Shown: positions 44,373 through 53,580, counted from the stretch's first letter. The stretch is DNA of 64,000 nucleotides from CAYOWK01 sp964407665 (GCA_964407665.1 CAYOWK010000014.1:15147-79146), one strand, 5' to 3'. Translations and numbers: made by a program. Notes: generated from the sequence alone by a model not told the origin.

Positions 44373-46592
44373 ATGAAACGAACGGGTGCGGGCCTGAAGA
44401 TGGCGCTGGCGTCGGCAGTGGGGGCGATGGCCCTTCTTACGGGGCTGTCGGGCGCTGCGTGGGCGCAGACGGCTCCGACAACGGGTGTCGAGACGATCAT
44501 CGTCACGGCGCAGCAGCGCGAGGAAAACCTCCAGGAGGTGCCGATTTCTGTCGCGGCGATCCCGGAAGACAAGCTGGCGACCATGTTCTCGGCGGGTGAG
44601 GACATCGTGGCGCTGGCGACCCGGGTGCCCGGTCTCTACGCGGAAAGCTCCAACGCCCGCGCTGCGCCGCGCTTCTACATTCGCGGCCTCGGCAATACCG
44701 ACTTCGACCTCGCGGCGTCGCAACCGGTCTCGGTGATCATGGACGACGTCGTGATGGAGAATGTCACGCTGAAGGCCACGCCGCTGTTCGACCTGGCGCA
44801 GGTCGAAGTCTATCGCGGTCCGCAAGGTACGCTGTTCGGCCGTAACACGACGGCGGGCATCGTGCGCTTCACGTCCAGGAAGCCCACGGAAGAGTTCAGC
44901 GCGGATGGGTCCGCGTCCTATGGCACCTACAACACCTTCACCGCCGACGGCGGTGTCGGCGGAGCGATCATCCCGGGTGTTCTTTCGGCGCGCGCTTCGG
45001 TGCTCTACCAGCACCGCGACGACTGGATCGACAACACCCGCACCACGCGCGGCGAAGACATGGGCGGTTTCGACGAGATGGCGGCCCGCCTGCAGCTGCT
45101 CTACACGCCGACCGACAAGCTCGACGTCCTGCTGAACGTTCACGGCCGGGATCTTGAAGGCACCGCGGCCATCTTCCGCGCCAACGCCATCACGACCGGT
45201 ACGAACGGGCTGAACAGCAACTATGATCGCACGAATGTCTCGTACAATCAGGGCGCCGACAATCCGCAGACCTACAAGGGCTGGGGCGCCTCCGGGAAGG
45301 TCGACTACGACTTCGGCGCGATGACGCTGACCTCGATCACCGGCTATGAGACGACGGATGGTTCCAGCCGCGGCGATATCGATGGCGGCGTTGCCGGCGT
45401 CGGACCGGGCTTCATCCCGTTTGACAGCGACACACAGGACTCGATGCAGGACCTCGAGCAGGTCACGCAGGAAATCCGCCTCGCCAGCGATACAGATGGC
45501 GCGCTGAGCTGGCAGACAGGCCTCTACTATTTCGACGGGTCGTTCCAGGTGACGACGCAGGGCCCGGGCTTCCCGCCGGTTACGACTGTGGCGCACGAGA
45601 ACACGTCATGGGCCGTATTTGGTCAGGCCAGCTATGACGTCACCGAGGCCTTCTCTGTGACCGGCGGCCTCCGCTACACGAGCGACGAGAAGGACTTCGG
45701 CGTCCGCCGGTACGATTTCGCCACCGGCCCGCTGTCCGCTTTCGCGCGTTCCACGTCGGACGAGCATGTCAGCTGGGACATCGCCGCCATGTACGACCTG
45801 ACGGACGATTTCAGCCTGTTTGCGCGCGTCGCCGACGGCTTCCGCGGCCCCTCGATCCAGGGCCGCGATGTGGCCTTCGGCGCACCGCCGTCGGTCGCCG
45901 ATTCCGAGACCATCCTGTCGTTCGAGGCGGGCTGGAAATCGACGCTGCTGTCCGACATGCTGCGCCTCAACGGCGCGGTCTACACCTACGAGGTTTCGGA
46001 CCTGCAGCTGACGGCCGTGGGCGGCGCCGGTAACACCGTGCAGCTGCTGAACGCGGACAAGGGCAAGGCCTGGGGCTTCGAGGTCGACGCCGAGTTCGTG
46101 CCGATGGAAAACCTCGTCCTGACGGGCGGCCTGTCGTACACGGACACGGAACTGGACGACGCCGGTCTTGCAGTGGGCGTCTGCGCCCAGTGCACCGTGA
46201 CCGACCCGACCATTACGCTGTCGGGCTCGCGGCGCGCCCTGATCGACGGGAACCCGTTCCCGAACGCGCCGGAGCTGATTGCGGACTTCACGGCCCGCTA
46301 CGCCTTCCCGCTCCCGGGCGGGGGAGAGCTCTTCGCCTTCACCGACTGGGCCTACCAGGGCGCCACGAACCTGTTCCTCTATGAGTCGATCGAGTTCCAG
46401 ACCGACGAGCAGTTCGAGGGCGGCCTCAAGGTCGGGTACTTCAACCCGGAGTTCCACAACATGGAGGCGGCGCTGTTCGTCCGGAACATCACCGACGAGG
46501 ACAACATCAAGGGCGGCATCGACTTCAACAACAACACCGTGTTCGTGAACGATCCGCGCGTTATCGGCCTTTCGCTGCGGGCGAGCTACTAG
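44373..46592 (+). CDS. TonB-dependent receptor
   Basis: Outer-membrane receptor of 739 residues. The signal ends GAAWAQ. The plug has TIIVTAQQREENLQEVPISV (TonB-box region), FYIRGLGNTDFD and VEVYRGPQGTLFGRNTTAG; a 22-strand barrel follows, ending SLRASY with a terminal aromatic. It imports an unknown ligand using TonB energy. Its lineage is the broad sphingomonad/caulobacterial receptor group linked to complex organics. A 266-base leader precedes it. A terminator-like hairpin (46602-46624) follows. Confidence 0.94.
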   Translation: MKRTGAGLKMALASAVGAMALLTGLSGAAWAQTAPTTGVETIIVTAQQREENLQEVPISVAAIPEDKLATMFSAGEDIVALATRVPGLYAESSNARAAPRFYIRGLGNTDFDLAASQPVSVIMDDVVMENVTLKATPLFDLAQVEVYRGPQGTLFGRNTTAGIVRFTSRKPTEEFSADGSASYGTYNTFTADGGVGGAIIPGVLSARASVLYQHRDDWIDNTRTTRGEDMGGFDEMAARLQLLYTPTDKLDVLLNVHGRDLEGTAAIFRANAITTGTNGLNSNYDRTNVSYNQGADNPQTYKGWGASGKVDYDFGAMTLTSITGYETTDGSSRGDIDGGVAGVGPGFIPFDSDTQDSMQDLEQVTQEIRLASDTDGALSWQTGLYYFDGSFQVTTQGPGFPPVTTVAHENTSWAVFGQASYDVTEAFSVTGGLRYTSDEKDFGVRRYDFATGPLSAFARSTSDEHVSWDIAAMYDLTDDFSLFARVADGFRGPSIQGRDVAFGAPPSVADSETILSFEAGWKSTLLSDMLRLNGAVYTYEVSDLQLTAVGGAGNTVQLLNADKGKAWGFEVDAEFVPMENLVLTGGLSYTDTELDDAGLAVGVCAQCTVTDPTITLSGSRRALIDGNPFPNAPELIADFTARYAFPLPGGGELFAFTDWAYQGATNLFLYESIEFQTDEQFEGGLKVGYFNPEFHNMEAALFVRNITDEDNIKGGIDFNNNTVFVNDPRVIGLSLRASY

Positions 46593-46601
46593 GCCCAGCG
46601 C

Positions 46602-46624
46602 CGCCGGCCTGTTTCAGGCCGGCG
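46602..46624 (+). terminator. Hairpin after the first TonB receptor
   Basis: A nine-base-pair stem (CGCCGGCCT with AGGCCGGCG, loop GTTTC) ten bases after the stop. No T run follows, so it is a likely but not certain terminator. Confidence 0.5.
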
Positions 46625-46716
46625 TCACTGTCTGCTCCGGCTTTGAAAAACGGCAAATCTGCGCGATCAGGATGCTTCGTCCCGGTCGCGCAGACCGTTT
46701 GCATCACGAGGCGGCC

Positions 46717-47253
46717 ATGACCGAGACACCGACCCCCAAAGCGAAGCCCGATCTGCTGGCGCCGATCCTGGTTGTCGCCGTCGTCATTGCGGCGGCGGGC
46801 GGGTTCTGGCTGATCGATCCGCTCGGACTGCGAACGCCAGCTGAGCCTGCCCCTGTACCGGAGACGCTGGCCGAGCAACTGGCCAGCGGCCAGATCGCGC
46901 TGGGCAAGCCGATGACGCTGGAGGAGGCCCGGTCAGGGCAGACAGCGCCGCCGCCCTCCGATCTCGATGCTTCGCCGGAAACGCTGGCGGCCCACAGCAA
47001 GGCCTGCGAGGGTGGCGCCGGTGAGGACTGCTATTATGCCGGGCGCCAGCTGGAGATCGGGCTGGGCGTTGACCAGGATGAGACGCAGGCGGCCGCTTTC
47101 TACGATCGCGCCTGTACGCTGGGATCGGCCCAGGCATGCAGCAGCGCCGGCGCCATGGTCATCCGCGGAAGCGAGGATGCGGCGTCCATCGAAAAGGCCG
47201 ACGCCTATTATCGCCGCGCCTGCGAACTCGGCGAGACCGAGTTCTGCGACTGA
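46717..47253 (+). CDS. Sel1-like repeat protein, membrane-anchored
   Basis: A 178-residue protein: cytoplasmic start, one helix (LAPILVVAVVIAAAGGFWLI), then periplasmic Sel1-like repeats HSKACEGGAGEDCYYAGRQL, CTLGSAQACSSAGAM and CELGETEFCD. Cysteines spaced as in Hcp/Sel1 beta-lactamase-like repeats suggest disulphide bonds in each hairpin. Such proteins act as scaffolds; no partner is visible. The ATG at 46717 is preferred to a start 45 bases earlier. Confidence 0.75.
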   Translation: MTETPTPKAKPDLLAPILVVAVVIAAAGGFWLIDPLGLRTPAEPAPVPETLAEQLASGQIALGKPMTLEEARSGQTAPPPSDLDASPETLAAHSKACEGGAGEDCYYAGRQLEIGLGVDQDETQAAAFYDRACTLGSAQACSSAGAMVIRGSEDAASIEKADAYYRRACELGETEFCD

Positions 47254-47301
47254 GGCGGGCGGCGAGTTGTTCGCTGGAGGCAGGGCGCGTAGGCTGCAAG
47301 C

Positions 47302-48315
47302 ATGACACTCGACGCCTTCATTCGCGGCCTGCCCAAGGCTGAACTTCATCTGCATCTGGAAGGGAGCCTCGAGCCGGAGCTGATGTTCGAGCTCGCGCGC
47401 CGCAATGGCGTGGAGATCCCGTTCGCCAGCGTGGACGAGGTGCGGGCCGCCTACAGCTTCTCGAACCTGCAGGACTTCCTCGACATCTACTATCAGGGCG
47501 CGCGGGTGCTGCTGACCGAGCAGGATTTCCACGATCTCACCTTCGCCTACATGACGCGCGCCTATGCCGATGGCGTGGTCCATGCCGAGGTGTTCTTCGA
47601 TCCGCAGACGCATACCGATCGCGGCGTGCCGATGGCGACGGTGGTGGGCGGCATTGCCGGTGCGCTGGACGCGGCCCACGCACAGCTGGGCATGACCTCA
47701 CGCCTGATCCTGTGCTTCCTGCGGCACCTGCCGGAGGCGAACGCCTTCGAGACGCTGAAACAGGCGGAGCCGTTCCTCGATCGCATTCATGGGGTCGGGC
47801 TGGATTCGTCCGAGGCCGGCTTTCCGCCGTCGCTGTTCGAGCGGGTGTTTGCGGAGGCGCGCGCCAGGGGGCTGCACGTGATGGCGCATGCGGGCGAGGA
47901 AGGTCCGCCGGACTACGTCCACGAGGCGCTGGACCTGCTGAAGGTGGAGCGGATCGACCACGGCAACCGGGCTCTGGAGGATCCGGCTCTGGTGCAGCGG
48001 CTGGTGCGCGAGGGGATGACGCTGACGGTGTGTCCGCTGTCGAACCTCAAGCTGTGCGTGGTGAAGGACCTGAAGGACCATCCGCTGAAGCGGATGCTGG
48101 CGCTGGGGCTGAGGGCGACCGTGAACTCGGACGATCCCGCCTATTTTGGCGGGCAGGTCGGCGAGAATTTCATTCAGGTCGCGGACGCCGTGGGGCTGAC
48201 GCGCGGCGAGTGCGTGCAGCTTGCGCGCAACTCGTTCGAGGGGTCTTTCCTGACGCCAGCGGAGAAGGCGCGCCGGCTGGCTGAGCTCGACGCGTATGTG
48301 GCGCAGACGGGCTGA
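47302..48315 (+). CDS. Adenine deaminase (adenosine deaminase superfamily)
   Basis: A 337-residue zinc hydrolase converting adenine to hypoxanthine and ammonia. It follows the bacterial adenine deaminase subgroup (PA0148 type) in PKAELHLHLEGSLEPELMFE, EVFFDPQTHTDRG, MAHAGEEGPPDYVHEALDLL, RIDHGNRALEDP and VNSDDPAYFGG. The HLHLEGS metal pair, the HAGEE acid and the SDDP pair are intact. The WETLVE-type ribose pocket of true adenosine deaminase differs, so adenine is the probable substrate. Confidence 0.9.
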   Translation: MTLDAFIRGLPKAELHLHLEGSLEPELMFELARRNGVEIPFASVDEVRAAYSFSNLQDFLDIYYQGARVLLTEQDFHDLTFAYMTRAYADGVVHAEVFFDPQTHTDRGVPMATVVGGIAGALDAAHAQLGMTSRLILCFLRHLPEANAFETLKQAEPFLDRIHGVGLDSSEAGFPPSLFERVFAEARARGLHVMAHAGEEGPPDYVHEALDLLKVERIDHGNRALEDPALVQRLVREGMTLTVCPLSNLKLCVVKDLKDHPLKRMLALGLRATVNSDDPAYFGGQVGENFIQVADAVGLTRGECVQLARNSFEGSFLTPAEKARRLAELDAYVAQTG

Positions 48316-48399
48316 CCGCCGGTTTCGGTCGCGATCTGGATGATCGCCGCGGACGCGGGGGTCAGCAGACTGGGCGCCTGATCGAGTCAGCGTTGTGGG

Positions 48400-48762
48400 T
48401 CAGAATTTCATGCCCATGGCCTTGTAGAGGAACGTGGCGCCCCACGTGGCGAGGAGCGTGCCGGCGACGGCTATGGCGAAGGATGGCCAGAACTGCATCC
48501 CGAACCGCTGCAAAGCTGCAAGGCCGATGAAGAAGACAAGTCCGGGCCAGACCAGCAGGAAGGTCGTGTTGGCGAAGGCATTGGCGGCGGCGGGGCCAGC
48601 CTTGGCGTCCGTGGCGATGAAAAACACGGTCAGCATGGTCGCCAGCGGCAGGGCGACCATTACGGCCGCGAGCCAGGTGGAACGCTTGGCGACCTCGGAC
48701 AGAACCGCGATGAAGGCCGCCGTCGCCAACGCCTTGCCGATCGTGACCAGTATGGCCGACAT
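48400..48762 (-). CDS. DUF3147 family membrane protein
   Basis: A 120-residue protein with four membrane helices and a regular small-transporter layout (KALATAAFIAVLSEVAKRST, MVALPLATMLTVFFIATDAK). It resembles DUF3147, proteins of unknown role. GGGAGGG sits upstream of the ATG. It is convergent with the adenine deaminase. Confidence 0.75.
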   Translation of the reverse strand: MSAILVTIGKALATAAFIAVLSEVAKRSTWLAAVMVALPLATMLTVFFIATDAKAGPAAANAFANTTFLLVWPGLVFFIGLAALQRFGMQFWPSFAIAVAGTLLATWGATFLYKAMGMKF

Positions 48763-48855
48763 GACACCCTCCCGCGGACCGTGCCCCGCGGAGCGACAGT
48801 GGCGGTTCGTACGGGAAACGGCAAGTAGACCCGCGTTCCTGCCGCCCTGGGGGTA

Positions 48856-49203
48856 TCAGACCTTGAGGTCGAGGAAGGACGCCGGGGGGGCGGGATCGGC
48901 GAGCAGCGCGGCCATCGGGGTGGTCTGCTGTCCGGGCGCCGGTCCCGGTGCGTAGGCCGCGGGGGCCGAGAGCCGAAGCGGCTGGCGCTCGTCGCTGGAC
49001 CGTGAGGAGGCTTCGGCAGGGTCGCGGAGGGGATTGACGATGTCCGCCTTCGCTGGCCCGACTTTGGCGGACTCGACGGGCCTGCGCGCAGCCTGCTCGG
49101 CTTCGGCGATACGTTCCCGGACCTGATGGGTCAGCAGTTCCTTGATCTGGGCAGCGTATCGCGCCGAAACCGGCCGGATGCTGCCTGAAAACTCTCCGCT
49201 CAT
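48856..49203 (-). CDS. Small protein of unknown function with a C-terminal LDLKV tail
   Basis: A 115-residue soluble protein with a helical N-terminal half (YAAQIKELLTHQVRERIAEA) and a Pro/Ala-rich second half ending PASFLDLKV. AGGTGAGG precedes the ATG. The end resembles that of its neighbour (RLLDIRI). I recognise no family. Confidence 0.62.
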   Translation of the reverse strand: MSGEFSGSIRPVSARYAAQIKELLTHQVRERIAEAEQAARRPVESAKVGPAKADIVNPLRDPAEASSRSSDERQPLRLSAPAAYAPGPAPGQQTTPMAALLADPAPPASFLDLKV

Positions 49204-49397
49204 GGCCTCACCTGTGTTCCCCCGAACATGGATGAATTGTGCAGCATGCTAATGAATCGCCCGTAAACATGGTGCAGAAATTGCCGAGTGACGCAGCGAT
49301 TCCGGTGGGAGTGATCACCCGCGCCCGGCAAGAGTTGCCGTATCCGGAGCTTTTCTTCACGAACTTGCCTCGCATGGGTCCAGGCGAGCGCTGGCGC

Positions 49398-49607
49398 TCA
49401 GATGCGGATGTCCAGCAGGCGGCTGGGTTGGGCCTTGTCCTGGGGGCGCGGGCGAGCTGCGTCTGCGGCCTTTGCGTCCTGTACGCGGGCGTCCCGGTTG
49501 GACAGCGCGCTCTGGGTCGCGAACTGCTGCGAGACGGTGCGGGCGGTTTCGCGGACTGCGGCTGCGGCTGCGCGATCGAAGGCGGCCGAGACGGCGGTAA
49601 TTGTCAT
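49398..49607 (-). CDS. Small protein of unknown function with a C-terminal LDIRI tail
   Basis: A 69-residue protein starting MTITAVSAAFDRAAAAAVRE, with a helix-rich N-terminal part, a charged middle and the end SRLLDIRI. A strong AGGAG lies nine bases upstream of the ATG, which supports a real gene. It lies with the preceding protein on the strand opposite the GTA genes, and both have a related C-terminal tail. Confidence 0.65.
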   Translation of the reverse strand: MTITAVSAAFDRAAAAAVRETARTVSQQFATQSALSNRDARVQDAKAADAARPRPQDKAQPSRLLDIRI

Positions 49608-49860
49608 CGGGTTTCTCCTCTCCGGTCGCGGCGAATGCTGGACAGACGCATGCGACCGTCACCATCCTGAACGAGCCGCCTGAAGGTTCAATTCACGAAA
49701 AACATCAAATAAACAGGGTATTGGAAACACTGCATTCACCATGAATGCGGGGGTTCAGACGATTTCATCCCGGGAGACATGGGAGGGGGTATGTTTGGGC
49801 ATGGTCGAGAGATGGGGCCCGGCGCAGCGCCGCTCCATGCGGCCGATACCGGAGCATGGG

Positions 49861-50991
49861 ATGAGGTTCTTCTGGAAGCGCGAGGCCAAGTCGGCCGTCG
49901 CGGTTGGTCCGCTTGTGGCGCTGTCCGATCTGGCCCGGGCGCAGTGGTCCGGATCCGGGGCGCTGACCCGCGAGGGGTTCGAGCGCAACCCGGTGGTCTA
50001 CCGGTGTGTGCGGATGATTTCCGAGGCTGCTGCGAGCGTTCCGTTTCGCAGCACCGGCCCGGACGGCGAGGCCCTGGCGTCGCTGCTGGAGCGGCCCAGC
50101 CGGGACCAGGCCGGGCCAGACCTGATGGAGGCCTTCTATGGTCACCTGACCATCTCGGGCGACGCCTACCTTGAGGCAGTGACGCTCGAGGGCGCCGTCC
50201 GCGAACTGTTCGTCCTGCGGCCCGACCGGATGAAGGCGATCAAGGGCGCGCGGGGGCATGCGCTGGGTTGGGAGCACCGGGTGGGGAGCGAGGCGCGCCG
50301 CATCCTTCGTGAGGCGGACGGGTTTCTGCCGGTGCTGCACCTGAAGCTGTTCCATCCGGCGGATGACTATGAGGGACATGCGCCGCTGGAGGCGGCGGCG
50401 CGCGCGGTGGACGTGCACAATGCCGGCGGGGCCTGGACCAAGGCGCTGATCGACAATGCGGCGCGTCCGTCCGGGGCGCTTGTCTATTCGGGCGGAGAGA
50501 TGCTGACGCATGAACAGATGGACGCGCTGAAGGAAGACATCGCGCGAAGCTATCAGGGCGCCGGGAATGCGGGACGGCCGATGCTGCTGCACGGCGGGCT
50601 GGAGTGGAAGCCGATGTCGCTGTCGCCCGCCGACATGGATTTTGTGGAAGCCCGCAACATGGCGGCGCGCGAGATTGCGCTGGCGTTCGGTGTTCCCCCG
50701 ATGCTGCTGGGGATACCGGGAGACGCCACCTACGCAAACTATCGCGAGGCCAATGCTGCGTTCTGGCGGCTGACGGTCCTGCCGCTGGTGAACCGGGCGG
50801 CGCGCGCGATCTCGGGATGGCTGGACGAGCGGGTGGGCGGCCGGCTGGAGCCAGACATCGAGAATGTGCCCGCCTTCCAGGATGAGCGCGCAGCGCAATG
50901 GTCACGGATCGACAGCGCCGGATTCCTGACACTGGACGAGAAGCGGCGGCTGGCAGGGGTGGACCAGCCGGGCCCCGGCGGCGGCGCGTGA
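49861..50991 (+). CDS. Phage portal protein, GTA g3 type
   Basis: Portal subunit of about 376 residues forming the dodecameric ring at the capsid vertex. HK97-type portal blocks are VYRCVRMISEAAASVPFRS, YLEAVTLEGAVRELFVLRPD, AVDVHNAGGAWTKALIDNAA, IALAFGVPPMLLGIPGDATY and YREANAAFWRLTVLPLVNR. The start at 49861 has GGAG seven bases upstream and resembles the start of Rhodobacter-type portals. No terminase gene lies upstream: two small minus-strand genes do. An A/T-rich stretch around 49685-49740 could hold its promoter. Confidence 0.93.
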   Translation: MRFFWKREAKSAVAVGPLVALSDLARAQWSGSGALTREGFERNPVVYRCVRMISEAAASVPFRSTGPDGEALASLLERPSRDQAGPDLMEAFYGHLTISGDAYLEAVTLEGAVRELFVLRPDRMKAIKGARGHALGWEHRVGSEARRILREADGFLPVLHLKLFHPADDYEGHAPLEAAARAVDVHNAGGAWTKALIDNAARPSGALVYSGGEMLTHEQMDALKEDIARSYQGAGNAGRPMLLHGGLEWKPMSLSPADMDFVEARNMAAREIALAFGVPPMLLGIPGDATYANYREANAAFWRLTVLPLVNRAARAISGWLDERVGGRLEPDIENVPAFQDERAAQWSRIDSAGFLTLDEKRRLAGVDQPGPGGGA

Positions 50992-51098
50992 AGGCGGACC
51001 TCTTTTGCGCCTGAGGCGTTCCCCCTCCCGGAGACGGGGAATGAGGACCTGATGAAATACAGCCAGATCGCCAGGATGCCTGCAGCTGGCCAACCGCC

Positions 51099-52190
51099 AT
51101 GCGGCTGATCCAGGCGACGTATCCCGGATCCTGCGCTGAGGCGGTCAGGACAGCCATCGAGGCTGCGAAGCCGGATCACTACCGCATCGCGGATATCGAG
51201 GGCGGCGACTACTGCGTCGCCAGCATATTCTTCTCGGTGAACGAGGCCCAGGCGCTGGTCGATAGCCTGCAGGAAATCTGCGAGGCGGAAGACAACTGGC
51301 GCATCGTTGTGTTGCCAGTGGAGGCGACGGCGCCAACGCCTGCCGCCGACAATGACCGGAAGGAAGAACGGGAGGCCAGACGCGACAAGGCGCTGCGCGA
51401 GGAGGTCTATACCGACATGGTCGAGGGAGCCGAACTCAATGCGCGCTTCTTCGTGCTGGTGTTCGCCTCGGCGCTGGTGGCGGCCGTCGGATTGAACTCC
51501 GACAACGTGGCCGCTGTCATCGGCGGGATGGTGATTGCGCCGTTGTTGGGCCCGATCCTTGCCGTGACATTTGGCGTGACGATGGGCGACATCGGCCTGA
51601 TTGCGCGTTCCGGACGGGCGGCGCTGCTGGGACTGCTGGCCGGTATCGCGGGAGCGGCGGCGGTAGGCCTGTTCATGGAGATCAACTATGACAGCGGCGA
51701 GCTGATGCGGCGGACCGTGGTGGGCGTCGACTCCATCGCGTTGGCGCTGGCGGCAGGCGCTGCAGCGGCGCTTGCTGTCGTGAGCGGACAGTCCACAGCA
51801 CTCGTCGGCGTGATGGTGGCGGTGGCGCTGCTGCCGCCGGCGGCTGCGGTGGGGCTTTTTGCCGGCGCGGAGCAGTGGGTGTTTGCGGGACGCGCGCTGG
51901 CGCTGACAGCCGTCAACATCGTCTGCATCATGCTGGCGTCGCAAGCGGTCTACTGGTGGAAAGGCGTTCGTCCACGCAAATGGCGCGAGGCCGAAGTCGC
52001 CAAACGCGGTCTGGTCGTGAGCCTCGCTGTGCTGGGCGTCCTTGTGGCGGCGGCGACGGCGCTAGTGCTGACGACGCCTATCGACACGATGCCCGAAGAT
52101 CCCTCGAAGCAGGGGCGGGCATCCGAGGAGGCGGACAAGGCGAACCGCGAGGCCCCGTCGGATCGATCCGGAATCGGAGGCGCTAATTGA
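51099..52190 (+). CDS. DUF389 family membrane protein
   Basis: A 363-residue inner-membrane protein. A soluble N-terminal domain (about 1-100) is followed by six or seven helices (for example VFASALVAAVGLNSDNVAAV, then IGGMVIAPLLGPILAVTFGV) and a short tail. The block VIGGMVIAPLLGPI is the DUF389/TIGR00341 signature; the role is unknown. It lies 107 bases after the GTA portal gene on the same strand and is the first interruption of the GTA gene order. The last eight bases overlap the small minus-strand gene. Confidence 0.88.
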   Translation: MRLIQATYPGSCAEAVRTAIEAAKPDHYRIADIEGGDYCVASIFFSVNEAQALVDSLQEICEAEDNWRIVVLPVEATAPTPAADNDRKEEREARRDKALREEVYTDMVEGAELNARFFVLVFASALVAAVGLNSDNVAAVIGGMVIAPLLGPILAVTFGVTMGDIGLIARSGRAALLGLLAGIAGAAAVGLFMEINYDSGELMRRTVVGVDSIALALAAGAAAALAVVSGQSTALVGVMVAVALLPPAAAVGLFAGAEQWVFAGRALALTAVNIVCIMLASQAVYWWKGVRPRKWREAEVAKRGLVVSLAVLGVLVAAATALVLTTPIDTMPEDPSKQGRASEEADKANREAPSDRSGIGGAN

Positions 52191-52380
52191 CGCTTCCAGA
52201 CGCTGCGCCAGCCTTCTGACCCGTTATGCCGAGTTCGTAGGCGCGCTTGAAGACGGCTTCCGGCGTTCGGGCAAGGCGAGCTGCAACGTCCCGCCAAGGC
52301 GTGTTGTCACGCGCCATGGCGCGAAGCTGCTCGTCGTGTACGGATGTCCAGGTGTCGGAGAGTCGAGGGGTGACTGTCAT
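52183..52380 (-). CDS. Small Myb/SANT-like helix-turn-helix protein
   Basis: A 65-residue protein consisting of one three-helix unit: WTSVHDEQLRAMARDNTPWR then DVAARLARTPEAVFKRAYEL. The spacing of W, hydrophobic residues and the recognition helix resembles Myb/SANT or GcrA-like DNA-binding folds. GGAG precedes the ATG by eight bases. It overlaps the DUF389 stop by eight bases. It may be a regulator of the unit to its left. Confidence 0.6.
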   Translation of the reverse strand: MTVTPRLSDTWTSVHDEQLRAMARDNTPWRDVAARLARTPEAVFKRAYELGITGQKAGAASGSVN

Positions 52381-52463
52381 GGGTTTCGCTCCAGTGGCTT
52401 CGTCCCTTGCCCGCGTCCCCGGTCAACCTGGGCGCCCCGGCAGGCATGTCAACGAGGGCGCGG

Positions 52464-53213
52464 TCATTCGGCGGCGGTGAGCCAGGGTGAGAGATCGTGG
52501 TAGGGCGTCGGCTGCGCGGTGGCGGGCGGCGCCGGGAGTGATTGTACAACGACGGTATGGTGCGGGCGCGAGGGCTGGTCTGACGCGGCGAGCACGACGG
52601 TCGCCTGATCGAGCAGGCAGATGGTGCGGTCCTCGCGCTGGTCGCGGGTATAGTCGTCCAGGGCATTGGCGATGAAGCGCGCAGCGAGCAGGAGTTCATT
52701 ACGCTGGGGCGTGCCGCCGGATGTTGGCAGGGCGAGCGTCGCAGCCGGGCGCAGGACGGTGCGGGCGAACCATTCCTGATCCGGCTCCGGCAGCTCAAGC
52801 CAGGTCTGGCTTTCGTCCCGCTTTTCGGGATGCAGGAGACGCTCCAGCTTGCGACGCAGGCCACAGGGACCGAGGCGGTCGCGCGCTGCAGCGAGGAAGA
52901 AAACGATAGCGGCGATGCGGCGTACGCCGTCGTCCACGGTGACGTCGCCGTAGTCGTCGCGTGTGCCGGTGATCGAACCGAGATAGACGGGTGCGTCGCG
53001 GTCGTCAGCGTCGGCGGCGTCCTCGATGTCCATCAGGAAGCGTGCAAGTTCGGGTAGCTGCCAGGCGTAAGACGTCCGGCCCGGCGGCGCCTTGATGCGC
53101 TCGCAGTGAGCGAACAGCTGGCGGACGGTGATGATGCGGGATCGGGGCCGGGATCTGGAACTGGACTTCGAGCTGGACTTGCGGGGTGTCGACGGACGAG
53201 CCGACAGGAACAT
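52464..53213 (-). CDS. DUF262-like protein with a degenerate motif
   Basis: A 249-residue protein. A basic, Ser-rich tail (residues 1-25) precedes TVRQLFAHCERIKAPP and then YAWQLPELARFLMDIEDA, followed by VYLGSITGTRDDYG and VDDGVRRIAAIVFFLAAARD. The order is that of the DUF262 (GmrSD N-terminal) fold, in which a DGQQR-type motif binds nucleotide; here it reads DDGVRR. There is no C-terminal HNH nuclease, so it is not a complete GmrSD restriction enzyme. It could be a decayed or repurposed member. The assignment is tentative. Confidence 0.55.
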   Translation of the reverse strand: MFLSARPSTPRKSSSKSSSRSRPRSRIITVRQLFAHCERIKAPPGRTSYAWQLPELARFLMDIEDAADADDRDAPVYLGSITGTRDDYGDVTVDDGVRRIAAIVFFLAAARDRLGPCGLRRKLERLLHPEKRDESQTWLELPEPDQEWFARTVLRPAATLALPTSGGTPQRNELLLAARFIANALDDYTRDQREDRTICLLDQATVVLAASDQPSRPHHTVVVQSLPAPPATAQPTPYHDLSPWLTAAE

Positions 53214-53361
53214 GGAACGCGCTCCGGTACTGTGCCCCCACAGCTCGGTCTGCAGGCTGTAGCAGCGAAGCCACAGTCCCGCCAGTGAAAGAGCGGACAG
53301 AAATGTCCGCGGCGCAACGGGGGCCTTCCGGGCGATGGAAAACCATACAGGTGTCAGGCGA

Positions 53362-53580
53362 ATGGATCTGAAGATAACGATCGCGCTGCTGTTTGCGGTG
53401 GCGGTGGAGGCGGCCGGAGTGTTGCTGTGGACGGGCTCGGCGAGCGAGCGGTTGAAGACCGTCGAGGCGCGGATGACCGCGCAGGCCGAACAGTCGGAGC
53501 GGCTGGCCCGCGTGGAGGTTCATCTGCAGCTTGCGTCTGCGCAGCTCGACCGGATCGAGAAGAAGATGGACGCGCGCTGA
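53362..53580 (+). CDS. Small membrane/coiled-coil protein, candidate GTA g3.5
   Basis: A 72-residue protein: one N-terminal membrane helix (MDLKITIALLFAVAVEAAGV) and a coiled coil with repeating Leu/Arg (RLKTVEARM, RLARVEVHLQLASAQLDRI). It lies on the strand and at the ordinal place where GTA clusters have a small g3.5 gene between portal and protease. AGGCGA precedes the ATG at 53362. It could also be a free-standing small membrane protein, so the GTA link rests on position and layout. Confidence 0.6.
   Translation: MDLKITIALLFAVAVEAAGVLLWTGSASERLKTVEARMTAQAEQSERLARVEVHLQLASAQLDRIEKKMDAR

Noticed and set aside
52464..53213. A functional GmrSD type IV restriction enzyme
   Set aside because: Only a DUF262-like N-terminal part is present, with the motif altered and no HNH nuclease domain.
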